Source of the DNA: Rhizobium sp. TH2
GTDB taxonomy: Bacteria; Pseudomonadota; Alphaproteobacteria; Rhizobiales; Rhizobiaceae
Assembly: GCF_024707525.1 (NCBI RefSeq)
Contig: NZ_CP062231.1
Location: forward strand, 124,001-188,000
Direction: 5' to 3'
Length of the DNA stretch: 64,000 nucleotides
Each line of letters starts with the position of its first letter. Positions within the stretch are counted from its first letter, which is position 1. A program made the translations under genes and the position numbers. Positions 35,864-46,651 of the stretch are shown here, piece by piece. The notes beneath the pieces were generated by a model, which ran no database searches, was not told where the DNA came from, and saw only the letters and a program-made list of their open reading frames with translations.

Positions 35864-37375
35864 TCACACCATTGCCTTCAGGAGATCGACCTGATCAGGC
35901 TTCTTGCCGGGGCTCGCATCGAAGCGCGCGGTCACCTCGCCGTCGCGCATGACCAGCACCTGATGCGAAAGTCCGATCGTCTCTTCCAGCGTGTCCGAGA
36001 TCAGCAGGATCGCGACGCCCTGCTCGGAGAGATCGCGCACGAGATCGTAGACCTCCTCCTTGGCGCCGACATCGAGCCCGCGTGTCGGATGATCGAGGAT
36101 CAATATGCGTGAGCCGGCCGTCATCCACCGCGCCAGCACGACCTTCTGCTGGTTTCCGCCCGAGAGGTTGCGGCAGGCCGCATCCGGTCCGGGCGCCTTG
36201 ATCCTGAGCCGCTTGATCCAGTCGCTCGCCAGCCTCCGTTCAAGCCGATAATCGATGCGGCCGTTCTTCATCACGGCTGAAAGGTCGGCGAGCGATATAT
36301 TCTCCGCGACGGAGAGGAACATCACCAGCCCCTCGACCCGCCGCTCGCGCGGGATATAGCCAATGCTCTTCTTCACGGCCTGTTCGGGCGAGGTGAAATT
36401 CACCGCCTCGCCCTTGACCTTCAATGTGCCCGACGTATGCGGCAGGAAGCCGCCGATCGCGCGTGTCACCTCCTCGCGGCCGGAGCCGACAACACCGGCA
36501 ATCCCGACGATCTCACCGGCGCGGATCGTCAAGTCGACATCGGAGAAAGCGCCGCTTGCGCCAAGACGCGCGGCATCGAGAACGATCTCGCTCTGCGGCG
36601 CGCGCTGGCGGCCCTCCCTGTAATATTCGGTCTGCAGTCCGCGGCCGACCATGATCTCATGCAGTTGCGGCGCGGTGACCTCGCCGGTCTTGTGCTCGGC
36701 CACCACCTCGCCGTCCTTCATCGTATAGACGCGGTCGGAGATCCTCAGAACCTCATCGAGCCGGTGCGAGACAAACACGAAGCTCGCCCGCTTCTTGAGC
36801 GAGCGGACACGGTTGAACAGGATATCGATATCGGCGCCTGATAGTACGGAGGTCGGCTCGTCGAGCAGGATCACCAGCGGCCTGTCGACGGTTTCCTCGA
36901 GCGTCAGGGCCTTGGCGAGTTCCACCATCTGGCGGGCGGCGAAGGTGAGTTCGGAGGTTCGTGCCGTCACATCGATCTCGACGCCGATCTTCGACAATTG
37001 CCGACGTGCCGCCTCGTGCATCGCCTTCCAATTGACCAGCCCCATGCGGATGAACTGGCCTTCCTGGCCGATATAGATGTTCTCCGCGACGGACATATTG
37101 AGCAGCAGCGACTGTTCCTGGAACACCATGCCGATGCCGTGAAGTCCGGCATCGCGCGCGCCCTTCAGCTTCAGTGGCTGACCATCAAGCACCAGCGTGC
37201 CGGAATCCGGCCTATGCGTGCCGGCCAGCACGCGCATGAGCGTGGATTTGCCGGCGCCGTTCTCGCCGATCAGGCCGACCACTTCGTTCGGGCGCACTTC
37301 GATGCTGACGTCCTTGAGAGCCTGGACGCCGGTGAAGGATTTGCTGATGCCATTTGCTGCGAGCATGGAGGTCAC
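35864..37375 (-). CDS. Sugar ABC transporter ATPase, two ABC domains
   Basis: A 503-residue double ATPase. Domain 1: Walker [10 protein letters not shown] (about 36-44), Walker B VILLDEPTSVLSG, and a sugar-type signature region LTFAARQMVELAKAL. Domain 2: GVVGSGREEV in place of Walker A, signature [10 protein letters not shown] and Walker B ILILDHPTRGLDVG, where the catalytic Glu is His. The second site is therefore probably non-hydrolytic, which is known in this family in other forms. It is the only ATPase of the operon and overlaps the upstream permease gene by four bases. Confidence 0.9.
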   Translation of the reverse strand: MTSMLAANGISKSFTGVQALKDVSIEVRPNEVVGLIGENGAGKSTLMRVLAGTHRPDSGTLVLDGQPLKLKGARDAGLHGIGMVFQEQSLLLNMSVAENIYIGQEGQFIRMGLVNWKAMHEAARRQLSKIGVEIDVTARTSELTFAARQMVELAKALTLEETVDRPLVILLDEPTSVLSGADIDILFNRVRSLKKRASFVFVSHRLDEVLRISDRVYTMKDGEVVAEHKTGEVTAPQLHEIMVGRGLQTEYYREGRQRAPQSEIVLDAARLGASGAFSDVDLTIRAGEIVGIAGVVGSGREEVTRAIGGFLPHTSGTLKVKGEAVNFTSPEQAVKKSIGYIPRERRVEGLVMFLSVAENISLADLSAVMKNGRIDYRLERRLASDWIKRLRIKAPGPDAACRNLSGGNQQKVVLARWMTAGSRILILDHPTRGLDVGAKEEVYDLVRDLSEQGVAILLISDTLEETIGLSHQVLVMRDGEVTARFDASPGKKPDQVDLLKAMV

Positions 37376-38409
37376 TTCACGATTTTGAGGCGGAGGCGAT
37401 CGAGCGACAGCGCCACGGCGGCGATGATCATCAGGCCCTGGACGGTTTGCTGGATATAGGGCGAGATGCCGAGCAGAATCATGCCATTGGCGAGAACCGT
37501 GACGATCAGCACGCCAACCAGCGTGTTGAACACGCCACCTTCGCCGCCGGTCAGCGCGGTGCCGCCCACGACCACTGCCGTCACCGCCGCAAACAGCCGG
37601 CCATCGGCGATCACCGCATTGGATTGGCCGAGTTGGGCGGCGGCAAGCACGCCCGCGATGCCGAAGAAGAAGCCGGCCAGTCCGAAGGCAAGGATGCGCA
37701 CCCGGCGCAGATTGATGCCCGAGAGTTCGGCGACGTCCTCACCACCGCCGATAGCCATGATGTGGCGGCCGAACCGCGTGTGATACTGGATCACGGCGGC
37801 CAGCAGGAAGGCACCCAGCGCCACCCAGACCGCCAGCGGCAGGCCGAGAAACCGGCTGAGCGCCAGCGACCGGATCGACGGGTCCATCAACCGGATCGCC
37901 GAGCCGCCGAGCATATAGACGGAAAAGCCCAGCCCGATGAACCACATGCCCAGCGTCGCCATGAAGGACGGAATGCGGAGAAACGTCTGCACCACGCCGT
38001 TGATCAGGCCCATGCAGGTCGCGGCGGCAATGGCGCCGAGCACGGCCAGCCAGCCATATTGATTGGCATTGGCGTCATTGGTGGCGAGCAGAACCAGCAC
38101 CATGGCGGCAACCGACAGCGCCCCCTCGACCGAGAGATCGATGCTGCCGAGCAGGATGATGAAGGTCATGCCCATGGCGAGCGTCAGCGGCACGGCGGCG
38201 GAATTGGCGACGCGCACGAGATTGCGAAGTTCGATGAAATTCGGATTGGCGATGGCAATCAGCAAGCAGAGGCCGATCAGCACGGCGAGCGGCGCATAGG
38301 ACCGCCAGTGGCGTGCACCGTTTCCGCGCACAAGACGGCCGAGAAGCGTGTCCATGGTGTTCGGCTCCGGATCGGAGACAGCATTCATCTGATCGGTATT
38401 GATGGTCAA
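37372..38409 (-). CDS. Sugar ABC permease (RbsC-like)
   Basis: A 345-residue membrane protein of the RbsC family: AMGMTFIILLGSIDLSVEGALS (about residues 78-99, in two conserved parts), RIPSFMATLGMWFIG, and the AVVVGGTALTGGEGGVFNT C-terminal block. About nine or ten helices. The N-terminal 35 residues are polar and likely cytoplasmic. It is second in the operon and is separated from the binding-protein gene by a 113-base stretch that holds a strong stem-loop. Confidence 0.9.
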   Translation of the reverse strand: MTINTDQMNAVSDPEPNTMDTLLGRLVRGNGARHWRSYAPLAVLIGLCLLIAIANPNFIELRNLVRVANSAAVPLTLAMGMTFIILLGSIDLSVEGALSVAAMVLVLLATNDANANQYGWLAVLGAIAAATCMGLINGVVQTFLRIPSFMATLGMWFIGLGFSVYMLGGSAIRLMDPSIRSLALSRFLGLPLAVWVALGAFLLAAVIQYHTRFGRHIMAIGGGEDVAELSGINLRRVRILAFGLAGFFFGIAGVLAAAQLGQSNAVIADGRLFAAVTAVVVGGTALTGGEGGVFNTLVGVLIVTVLANGMILLGISPYIQQTVQGLMIIAAVALSLDRLRLKIVK

Positions 38410-38456
38410 GGCATTTTACCCCGGCATATCAGCATTCAAGGATCCGGATTTGGGTA

Positions 38457-38482
38457 GCCGGCGGCAGGGAGATGCCGCCGGC
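38457..38482 (-). terminator. Intercistronic stem-loop after the sugar-binding gene
   Basis: GCCGGCGGCA (38457-38466) and its exact complement (38473-38482) flank a six-base loop, 40 bases after the binding-protein stop. Expected to protect the upstream mRNA or reduce read-through to the permease genes. Confidence 0.6.
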
Positions 38483-38522
38483 GATACAGGCGCGATTCGG
38501 ACGCGCGCTGCGGGAGAAAGTG

Positions 38523-39608
38523 TCAGACGCGGATCGGACCGACCACGCGGCCCCAGATATCGTTCCAGTCCATGGTCGGCTTGGAGTCGATATTGGTCTT
38601 GTAATACTCCTCCACATTGGCCTTTTCGATCAGCACGACCTTGCCGTAGAACTCGCGATGTTCCGGCGGCTCGGTGGCGGGGTCGAACTTCTTCATCAGC
38701 GCGTTGAGGCCGATTGAGAGCCCCATGCCACCCTGCCAGAAGGGATCGGAGGTGATGGTGCAGGCAAACTCGCCCGAGCGCACCGCATCCACCGCCGTCT
38801 TGATGCCGTCGATGCCGACGACCGGCACCTTGCCCGCGAGATCCTCCGCGCGCAGGGCTTCCAATGCACCGGTGCCCATGTCGTCATTGGCGGCCCAGAT
38901 GCCCTTGATCTCGTCGCCGAAGCGGGTGAGCAGGTTGGAGGTCAGGTCGAAGGCTTCGGTCGATTTCCAGTTGGCGACCTGGAAGTCCAGGAGCTTGATA
39001 TTGGGATTGGCCGCGAGCGCCTCGTCGAGGCCCTTCTTGCGTTCGATCGCCGCCGTGGTGGAGATCATGCCGCCGAGCGCGATGATGCCGCCCGATCCGC
39101 CGATCGACTTGAAGAGGATTTCGGCGATCTGCTTGCCGCTCGCAATACCGTCGAATTCGATATGCGAGATGTAATTGGGATTGAAATCCTTGGGATGCAG
39201 GTCCGCTGGCTTGTTCCACTGGGTGACGACATAGGCGCCGGCCTTGGCGCAGGCCTCGACGATCGGCCTTGCGTCCGGCGTATCGTTAGGGTCGGAATTC
39301 AGCACCATGTTGCCGCCGGTTTTCGCAAGCATTGCCTTGATGTCGGCGATACCCTTTTCGCTATTGCCTTCGGAAACCAGCGTCACATGCTCAAGCCCGG
39401 CCGCGGCAGCAAAAGCTTCGGCGCCCTGCTTCCACACCGCATGATAGGGGTTGGAGAGCGAGCGGATCGAGGTCACCAGTGTCGGCTTGTCGGCGGCGAG
39501 AAGACCCTTCGGCATGGCCGCGACGGCGAGACCCGCGGCCGTGCCCAGCATCAGGGTGCGGCGATTGATTTCGCCAGAATGCAGAAAATCCTGTCTGTCC
39601 TTCATCAC
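38523..39608 (-). CDS. Sugar ABC transporter solute-binding protein (Tat-type leader)
   Basis: A 361-residue periplasmic binding protein of the Peripla_BP_4 type. The leader has a twin-arginine motif: INRRTLMLGTAAGLAVAA at about residues 14-31, so it may be exported folded by Tat. The mature part has TSIRSLSNPYHAVWKQGAEAF, NSDPNDTPDARPIVEACAKAGA and the second lobe GKVPVVGIDGIKTAVDAV. Two ATGs (39608, 39605) are adjacent; GGGAGGAATC precedes them. The operator TTGTACGACAA lies 84 bases upstream, so this operon is probably repressed by the GntR regulator(s). Confidence 0.88.
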   Translation of the reverse strand: MMKDRQDFLHSGEINRRTLMLGTAAGLAVAAMPKGLLAADKPTLVTSIRSLSNPYHAVWKQGAEAFAAAAGLEHVTLVSEGNSEKGIADIKAMLAKTGGNMVLNSDPNDTPDARPIVEACAKAGAYVVTQWNKPADLHPKDFNPNYISHIEFDGIASGKQIAEILFKSIGGSGGIIALGGMISTTAAIERKKGLDEALAANPNIKLLDFQVANWKSTEAFDLTSNLLTRFGDEIKGIWAANDDMGTGALEALRAEDLAGKVPVVGIDGIKTAVDAVRSGEFACTITSDPFWQGGMGLSIGLNALMKKFDPATEPPEHREFYGKVVLIEKANVEEYYKTNIDSKPTMDWNDIWGRVVGPIRV

Positions 39609-39691
39609 GATTCCTCCCGTTGAAACTTGTCAGGTTCAGGCCTCCTCCAGACCGATGCCGAACCCTGCTCGATGATGTAGCACAGGAATAT

Positions 39692-39702
39692 TTGTACGAC
39701 AA
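39692..39702. promoter_or_regulatory. TTGTACGACAA operator of the second sugar-transport operon
   Basis: A third exact TTGTACGACAA. On the minus strand it falls between a CTTGAA (-35-like, 39706-39711) and an AATATTCC (-10-like) stretch upstream of the binding-protein gene (start 39608); the rightward GMC gene starts 125 bases away on the other side. Confidence 0.65.
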
Positions 39703-39826
39703 CCCTTCAAGACGATAACCGTACCCTTTCCCTTGACGGCCCTCCATAGAGTTGAGATTGTGTGTGCGAATCTGTGCGGAATGGTGTTGATATCCGGCTG
39801 GCTTTGAGCCGGTCGTGGGAGGAAAT

Positions 39827-41413
39827 ATGGTCGATTACATCATCGTTGGCGGCGGCTCTGCCGGCTGCGTTCTCGCCACCCGGCTGAGCGAGGATCCGTC
39901 AGTCAAGGTCACGCTGCTTGAGGCCGGCCCGCGCGACACCAATATGTATATCCATCTGCCCGTGGGCTTCTTCAAGATGACGGCGGGACCGTTGATCTGG
40001 GGCTACGAGACCGCACCGGGCAAGGAAATCGCCGGGCGCAAGATGATCTACCCGCAGGCCCGTGTTCTCGGCGGCGGCAGTTCCATCAACGCCCAGGTCT
40101 TCACCCGCGGCTGTCCGGAAGATTACGACGGCTGGGCCAGCGAGCATGGCTGTGCCGGCTGGGCCTACAAGGATATCGTGCAATATTTCCGCAAGTCGGA
40201 AGGCAACGACACATTTGGAGGTGAGCATCATGGCACCGAAGGTCCGCTCGGTGTCAGCTCGCAGGCGCCGCACGCGCTGACACGGGTCTTCGTGCGGGCC
40301 GCGCAGGAGGCAGGCCTGCCCTTCAATGCCGATTTCAATGGTGGCTCGCAGGCAGGCACCGGATTCTACCAGACGACGACCAAGGGAGGAAAACGCTCCA
40401 GCACCGCTGTCGGCTATCTCCGTCCGGCGCTCAGCCGCGCCAATCTCACTGTCCGCACCGATGTCACCGTCGGCCGGATCTCAATCGAGAACGGCGTCGC
40501 AGTCGGCGTTGAAGTCATCGAGAACGGCCGGCCCGTCGTACTTCGCGCGGAAAGGGAGGTGATCGTCACCTCCGGGGCGATCGGCTCGCCGAAGCTTCTC
40601 ATGCTCTCGGGCCTCGGGCCCGCCGATCATCTGCGCGATACCGAAGTCGATGTCGTGCGCGATCTGCCCGAGGTGGGCCGCAACCTGCAGGACCACATGG
40701 ATGTCGATGTGCTGGCCGAACTCTCCGGCCCTCACGGCATCGATCGCTACAAGAAGAAGCGCTGGCAGGCTATGGCGGGCTTGGAATACATGCTGTTCGG
40801 CAAGGGACCGGTCGCGTCGAATATCGTCGAAGGCGGCGCGTTCTGGTGGGGCGACAAATCAGAGAAGACGCCCGATCTCCAGTTCCACTTCCTGCCCGGT
40901 GCCGGCGTTGAGGAGGGCATCGGCACCGTACCGGGTGGTGATGGCTGCACGCTGAACTCCTATCATCTCCGCCCACGCTCGCGCGGCAGCGTGACGCTGA
41001 AATCCGCCGACCTGCGCGATGCCCCGGTGATCGACCCCAATCCGTTCGCGGAGCCTTACGATCTCGACCGCGCCGTTGATGGCATCAAGATCAGCCAGGA
41101 AATCCTCTCGCAGGCGGCCTTCCGGCCCTACATCAAGCGCCTATATCTTCCTGATGGCAATGTGCGCACCAAGAGCGACTACGAGCAGTTCGCGCGCGAA
41201 TATGGCCGCTCGGCCTATCACCCCGTCGGCACCTGCCGGATGGGGTTGGACGCTCAATCGGTCGTCGATCCGGACCTGAAGGTACGCGGCATCGACCATC
41301 TCAGGATCTGCGACAGTTCAATCATGCCGTCGCTGATCTCATCCAACACCAATGCCGCCACGGTGATGATCGCGGAGAAGGCAGCCGACCTCATCAGGGG
41401 CGTGTCAAACTAA
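39827..41413 (+). CDS. GMC-family FAD oxidoreductase (choline dehydrogenase-like)
   Basis: A 528-residue flavoenzyme. It begins VDYIIVGGGSAGCVLATRLS (FAD motif), has GMC signature 1 around RVLGGGSSINAQVF, signature 2 around VTSGAIGSPKLLMLSGLG, and the catalytic His in HPVGTCRMG followed by NTNAATVMIAEKAAD at the C-terminus. Members oxidise primary alcohols, sugars or polyols, feeding electrons to O2 or an acceptor. ATG 39827 with GGGAGGAAAT is preferred to an upstream in-frame ATG. The shared operator region with the sugar transporter suggests a sugar or polyol substrate. Confidence 0.9.
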   Translation: MVDYIIVGGGSAGCVLATRLSEDPSVKVTLLEAGPRDTNMYIHLPVGFFKMTAGPLIWGYETAPGKEIAGRKMIYPQARVLGGGSSINAQVFTRGCPEDYDGWASEHGCAGWAYKDIVQYFRKSEGNDTFGGEHHGTEGPLGVSSQAPHALTRVFVRAAQEAGLPFNADFNGGSQAGTGFYQTTTKGGKRSSTAVGYLRPALSRANLTVRTDVTVGRISIENGVAVGVEVIENGRPVVLRAEREVIVTSGAIGSPKLLMLSGLGPADHLRDTEVDVVRDLPEVGRNLQDHMDVDVLAELSGPHGIDRYKKKRWQAMAGLEYMLFGKGPVASNIVEGGAFWWGDKSEKTPDLQFHFLPGAGVEEGIGTVPGGDGCTLNSYHLRPRSRGSVTLKSADLRDAPVIDPNPFAEPYDLDRAVDGIKISQEILSQAAFRPYIKRLYLPDGNVRTKSDYEQFAREYGRSAYHPVGTCRMGLDAQSVVDPDLKVRGIDHLRICDSSIMPSLISSNTNAATVMIAEKAADLIRGVSN

Positions 41414-41766
41414 CGGTACACCTTGCGAACTAGGCGCGTGATCGTCGCGAACTGACGCGGCTTCCGACCAGATCCTTTCCCACGATAACCCGATGTTGAA
41501 TTCACATCGCCGGGCACGCGGAATATATTGTGCGCGACCTCGAATGAGAGGAATATGCGTATCGAGCTGGAGGCTCGCTGACGATGAAAGCGATAGAATT
41601 CCATAGATAATAGAACAAACGTTTCAAAAGTAACTTGCATAATATTTTTTATTCCGTTTATATAACGCATCGCTTGGGAGAGCGAATGCGTCTGGAGCGC
41701 ATGCCCCGTAATCACGGGCTCCGGTTATCAGGGTGCCACCGGACACCCATTGTGGAGGAGAAACCT
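41414..41766. other. 353-bp intergenic region with promoter, no gene recognised
   Basis: Between the GMC gene and the inositol-type binding protein. An open frame of about 100 codons exists on the minus strand (41410-41715) but resembles nothing, lacks a ribosome site and reads through the promoter, so it is not called. The right half is notably AT-rich. It contains the promoter candidate at 41635 and the palindrome AAACGTTT (41617-41624), whose central CG fits a LacI-type operator for the regulator at 45592. Confidence 0.6.
41635..41664 (+). promoter_or_regulatory. Candidate promoter of the inositol-type transport operon
   Basis: TTGCAT (41635-41640) and TATATA (41659-41664) are separated by 18 bases, in AT-rich sequence about 100 bases before the ATG at 41767. 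The LacI-like palindrome AAACGTTT lies ten bases upstream. Confidence 0.45.
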
Positions 41767-42690
41767 ATGAAGAAATTGCTCGCAGCCGCGGCATTCGCCG
41801 CGCTGATGTCCACCTCGGCCCATGCCGGCGACATCGGCGTATCCATGGCCAATTCGGATACCTTCCTCACCGTGCTTCGCAAGGGCATCGAGAAGGCGGC
41901 CGCCGACGCCAACCAGCCCGTCCAGATCGAAATCGCCGATGACGATGTGCAGAAGCAGCTGTCGCAGATTCAGAATTTCATCGCGGCGAAGGCCGATGCG
42001 ATCATCGTCAATGCGGTCGATACATCCGCCACCGCGCCGATGACCAAGCTCGCCAACGATGCCGGCATCCCGATCGTCTACGTCAATCGCCAGCCGATCG
42101 ATGTCGATGCGCTCGGTGACAAGGGCGCCTTCGTCGCGTCCAACGAAGTCGATTCCGGCACGCTGGAAACCAAGGAAGTCTGCCGCCTGCTCGGTGGCAA
42201 GGGCGACATTCTGATCATGGTCGGCGATCTTGCCAACCAGGCCGCGGTGCAGCGCACCAAGGATATCCATGACGTAATCGCCACGCCGGAATGCTCGGGC
42301 CTCAAGGTGCTCGACGAGCAGACCGCCGTCTGGGATCCGGTCAAGGCACAGGACCTGATGACCAACTGGATCGCCGCCGGCCACAAGCCCGCAGCCGTCA
42401 TCGCCAACAATGACAACATGGCGATCGGCGCCATCAACGCCATGAAATCAGCCGGTTGGGACATGAAGGACGTTGTCGTCGGCGGCGTTGACGCCACCCA
42501 GGAAGCGCTCGCCTACATGAAGGCCGGCGATCTTGATGTCACCGTCTTCCAGGATGCGTTCGGTCAGGGCTCCGGCGCTGTCGATGCGGCGATCAAGCTT
42601 GCCAAGGGCGAAAAGGTCGAGTCCAAGGTCTGGATCCCGTTCCAGCTCGTCACGCCTGAAAACATGGACAAATACGTCGACAAGAACTGA
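41767..42690 (+). CDS. Inositol/rhizopine-type ABC solute-binding protein (IbpA-like)
   Basis: A 307-residue periplasmic protein with signal peptide [20 protein letters not shown]. Mature motifs [41 protein letters not shown] and [14 protein letters not shown] strongly resemble Caulobacter IbpA and rhizobial rhizopine/inositol-binding proteins as I recall them. GGAGGAGAAACCT precedes the start. Gene order binding protein, ATPase, permease equals ibpA-iatA-iatP. It probably captures myo-inositol or an inositol derivative such as scyllo-inosamine; ribose cannot be excluded. Confidence 0.85.
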   Translation: MKKLLAAAAFAALMSTSAHAGDIGVSMANSDTFLTVLRKGIEKAAADANQPVQIEIADDDVQKQLSQIQNFIAAKADAIIVNAVDTSATAPMTKLANDAGIPIVYVNRQPIDVDALGDKGAFVASNEVDSGTLETKEVCRLLGGKGDILIMVGDLANQAAVQRTKDIHDVIATPECSGLKVLDEQTAVWDPVKAQDLMTNWIAAGHKPAAVIANNDNMAIGAINAMKSAGWDMKDVVVGGVDATQEALAYMKAGDLDVTVFQDAFGQGSGAVDAAIKLAKGEKVESKVWIPFQLVTPENMDKYVDKN

Positions 42691-42711
42691 TCCGTATTGC
42701 GAATGAAGCGT

Positions 42712-42737
42712 TCGCCGCTCCCGTCAGGGAGTGGCGG
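42712..42737 (+). terminator. Stem-loop after the inositol-type binding gene
   Basis: CCGCTCCC and GGGAGTGGCGG around loop GTCA form an imperfect GC-rich stem (one bulge), about 25 bases after the binding-protein stop and before the ATPase gene. Confidence 0.45.
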
Positions 42738-42767
42738 CGCTCGCCTGAGCGTCAGGAGCCTGCATCC

Positions 42768-44315
<1,548 letters not shown>

Positions 44316-44342
44316 ATTTGGGACAGCGGGGAGAATAACGAA

Positions 44343-45419
44343 ATGTCGACCAATGAACTCGGCAGCACATCCATGACCGGCCTGAAGAAGGTCCGCAGGC
44401 TGCCGGCGGAGGTGTCCATCCTCGGCGTGCTCTTCGGCATCGCGATCGTCTTCGAGATTCTCGGTTGGTATGTGGTTGGCGAGAGCTTCCTCGCCAACAA
44501 GCAGCGGCTCTCGATCATCGTGCTTCAGGTGGCGGTCATCGGCATCATCGCGGTGGGTGTGACGCAGGTCATAATAACAGGCGGCGTCGATCTCTCCTCG
44601 GGCTCCATGGTCGGCTTCATTGCCATGGTGGCAGCGAGTTTCGCCCAGACCGCGATCAATTCGCGCGCCGTTTTCCTGCAGCCGGAATGGTCGCAGTTCG
44701 GGCTTTCCTGGTTCATCGATTCAAGTCCGCTCTGGGCGATCGGGGCCGGTTTGCTGCTCGGATTGCTATTGGGCTTCGTCAACGGCTTCATCATCGCCAG
44801 AACAGGCATTCCGCCTTTCATCGCGACACTGGGTATGATGGTCTCGGTACGGGGTCTCGCCAAATGGTACACGGAGGGCCAGCCGGTCGCCCTGCTCAAC
44901 GCCGACTTCACCTGGCTCGGTCAGAGTTTTGATCTCTGGGGTTTCCCGGTGCCGCGAACGGTGATCATCTTCTTCATTGTCGCGATCATCTGCCATGTCG
45001 CGCTGTCTTATACGCGCTACGGCAAATTCACCTATGCGATCGGCGCCAATCCGCTGGCCGCCCGCGTGTCCGGCATCGATATCGGCAAGCACTTGATCAA
45101 GGTCTATGCGGTCGCCGGCCTGCTCTCCGGCCTGGCAGGTGTCATGCTGGCTGCCCGCGCCCAGTCCGGCCAGCCGAACATGGGCGTCGCGTTCGAGCTC
45201 GATGCGATCGCGGCAACGGTCATCGGCGGCACCTCGCTCGCCGGTGGCGTCGGCCGGATCACCGGCACTGTGATCGGCACGATCATCCTTGGCGTGGTGA
45301 CTTCCGGTTTCACCTTTCTCAAGGTCGGCGCCTACTATCAGGAGATCGTCAAGGGCCTGATCATCGTCACGGCGGTCGCCATCGACGTCTATCGCCAGAA
45401 GCGCAAGGGCAGGGCCTGA
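44343..45419 (+). CDS. Inositol-type ABC permease (IatP-like)
   Basis: A 358-residue RbsC-family membrane protein. Notable blocks are GIIAVGVTQVIITGGVDLSSG (about residues 60-80, in two parts), an extended loop with FLQPEWSQFGLSWFIDSSPLW that is characteristic of inositol/rhizopine permeases, ARTGIPPFIATLGMMVSVRG, and ELDAIAATVIGGTSLAGGVG. About nine helices. It is the last gene of the operon and is followed by a textbook intrinsic terminator. GGGGAGAATAACGA is its ribosome site. Confidence 0.88.
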   Translation: MSTNELGSTSMTGLKKVRRLPAEVSILGVLFGIAIVFEILGWYVVGESFLANKQRLSIIVLQVAVIGIIAVGVTQVIITGGVDLSSGSMVGFIAMVAASFAQTAINSRAVFLQPEWSQFGLSWFIDSSPLWAIGAGLLLGLLLGFVNGFIIARTGIPPFIATLGMMVSVRGLAKWYTEGQPVALLNADFTWLGQSFDLWGFPVPRTVIIFFIVAIICHVALSYTRYGKFTYAIGANPLAARVSGIDIGKHLIKVYAVAGLLSGLAGVMLAARAQSGQPNMGVAFELDAIAATVIGGTSLAGGVGRITGTVIGTIILGVVTSGFTFLKVGAYYQEIVKGLIIVTAVAIDVYRQKRKGRA

Positions 45420-45431
45420 TGCCTACTCGAA

Positions 45432-45463
45432 GGCCCGGATTGAGGTCCGGGCCCCAGGTTTTT
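45432..45463 (+). terminator. Intrinsic terminator of the inositol-type operon
   Basis: GGCCCGGA (45432-45439) pairs exactly with TCCGGGCC (45446-45453) around loop TTGAGG, followed by CCAGG and a TTTTT run (45459-45463). Confidence 0.85.
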
Positions 45464-45591
45464 CGTGCTGTGTAAGCAGCATTTGACATTTCCTTCAGTT
45501 TTACTGTTCTCCAGTCGCAAGCCACTGGAATTTTTCCATTTCTCCAGATACACCTCATTTTGATGTTTCTGCGGCCTTGGCGCCGCACCAT

Positions 45592-46620
45592 ATGAGGCTT
45601 GAGGTGAAGAACAGCCGCCCGAAACTGGAAGAGATCGCCCGCATCGCCGGCGTATCGAAGGCCACCGTCGATCGTGTCCTCAACAATCGCGCGGGCGTGC
45701 AGCAGCATACGAAACTGCATGTGCTGAAGGCGATAGAAACGCTATCCGGCGAGGACGCGGACGGCAATCCGCTACGGCTGCGTCTCGATTTCGTCCTGCC
45801 CGGCGGACACAACGCCTTCATCGCCGATCTGGCGCATCACATCGAAAAGCAGGCCATCCAGCGGGGCGATGTCGATGTGTATATCCACCGCTTCGGCAAT
45901 ATCGAGCCGGAGGCGATCGCCGCCAAGCTCGACAGCCTCAGGCATGCGAGCCGTGGCGTCGCGCTGATCGGCCTCGACAGTCCTGTCGTGCGCGAGTCCG
46001 TCCGCCGCCTCATCGCCGGCGGCATTACGGTTTTGACGCTGGTCTCCGACATCAGCCATGTCGGTCGCGTGAGCTATGTCGGCATCGACAACCGCGCCGC
46101 CGGCCGGCTCGCCGGATATCTGATCGGGCGTTTCCTTCCCGGCGCGCGCGGCAAGGTCGCGCTGATTGCCGGCGCGCTCGCCTATCGCGGTCACGAGGAA
46201 CGCGAGATGGGCTTCCGCCATATCCTGCGCGAGCGCTTTCCCAATATGGAGATCGTTGCCGCGCCCGAAATCCGTGAAGATCCCGACCGCGCCTATGCCG
46301 AGGTCCGCGCCCTGCTGAAGCAATATCCCGATCTGCTGGCGATCTACTGCATCGGCGCCGGTGGCGAGGGCGTGGCGCGCGCCTTGACCGAGAAGGGCAT
46401 GGAACATTCCGTGGTCTTCATCGGCCACGACCTGACCGACAGCACGCGCGGCTTCCTGCTCGATGGCGTCATGGATGCAGTGATCGACCAGAATGCCCGC
46501 GTCGAGGCGCGCGACGCGATCGACCGGCTGGTACGCGCCATCCGCGGCGAGGCAGAATTGTCCCACGCCACCGTCCGCATCCAGTCAGTGTTTTCGGAAA
46601 ACATTCCGAGCGAGATCTGA
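45592..46620 (+). CDS. LacI-family transcriptional regulator
   Basis: A 342-residue regulator. The HTH (about residues 7-28: KLEEIARIAGVSKATVDRVL) and hinge-type NNRAGV are those of LacI; the rest is a Peripla_BP_4-like sensor with YVGIDNRAAGRLAGYLIG. The sensor resembles inositol- or xylose-type repressors, consistent with the transporter on either side. ATG 45592 is used; GTG 45604 with GAGG six bases upstream is an equally possible start, and TTG 45577 is less likely. It is convergent with the Frc-like operon. Palindrome AAACGTTT at 41617 is a possible target. Confidence 0.87.
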   Translation: MRLEVKNSRPKLEEIARIAGVSKATVDRVLNNRAGVQQHTKLHVLKAIETLSGEDADGNPLRLRLDFVLPGGHNAFIADLAHHIEKQAIQRGDVDVYIHRFGNIEPEAIAAKLDSLRHASRGVALIGLDSPVVRESVRRLIAGGITVLTLVSDISHVGRVSYVGIDNRAAGRLAGYLIGRFLPGARGKVALIAGALAYRGHEEREMGFRHILRERFPNMEIVAAPEIREDPDRAYAEVRALLKQYPDLLAIYCIGAGGEGVARALTEKGMEHSVVFIGHDLTDSTRGFLLDGVMDAVIDQNARVEARDAIDRLVRAIRGEAELSHATVRIQSVFSENIPSEI

Positions 46621-46651
46621 TTGCTCTCGCGGCGTCGCGAGCGGGTGACCG

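Noticed and set aside
37354..38457. 367-codon open frame antisense to a sugar permease
   Set aside because: The composition (His, Gln, Arg, Asp rich) is that of an antisense shadow of a hydrophobic protein; the permease on the other strand is beyond doubt.
41410..41715. About 100-codon minus-strand frame upstream of the inositol-type operon
   Set aside because: No ribosome site, no resemblance, and it crosses the best promoter candidate for the opposite strand.
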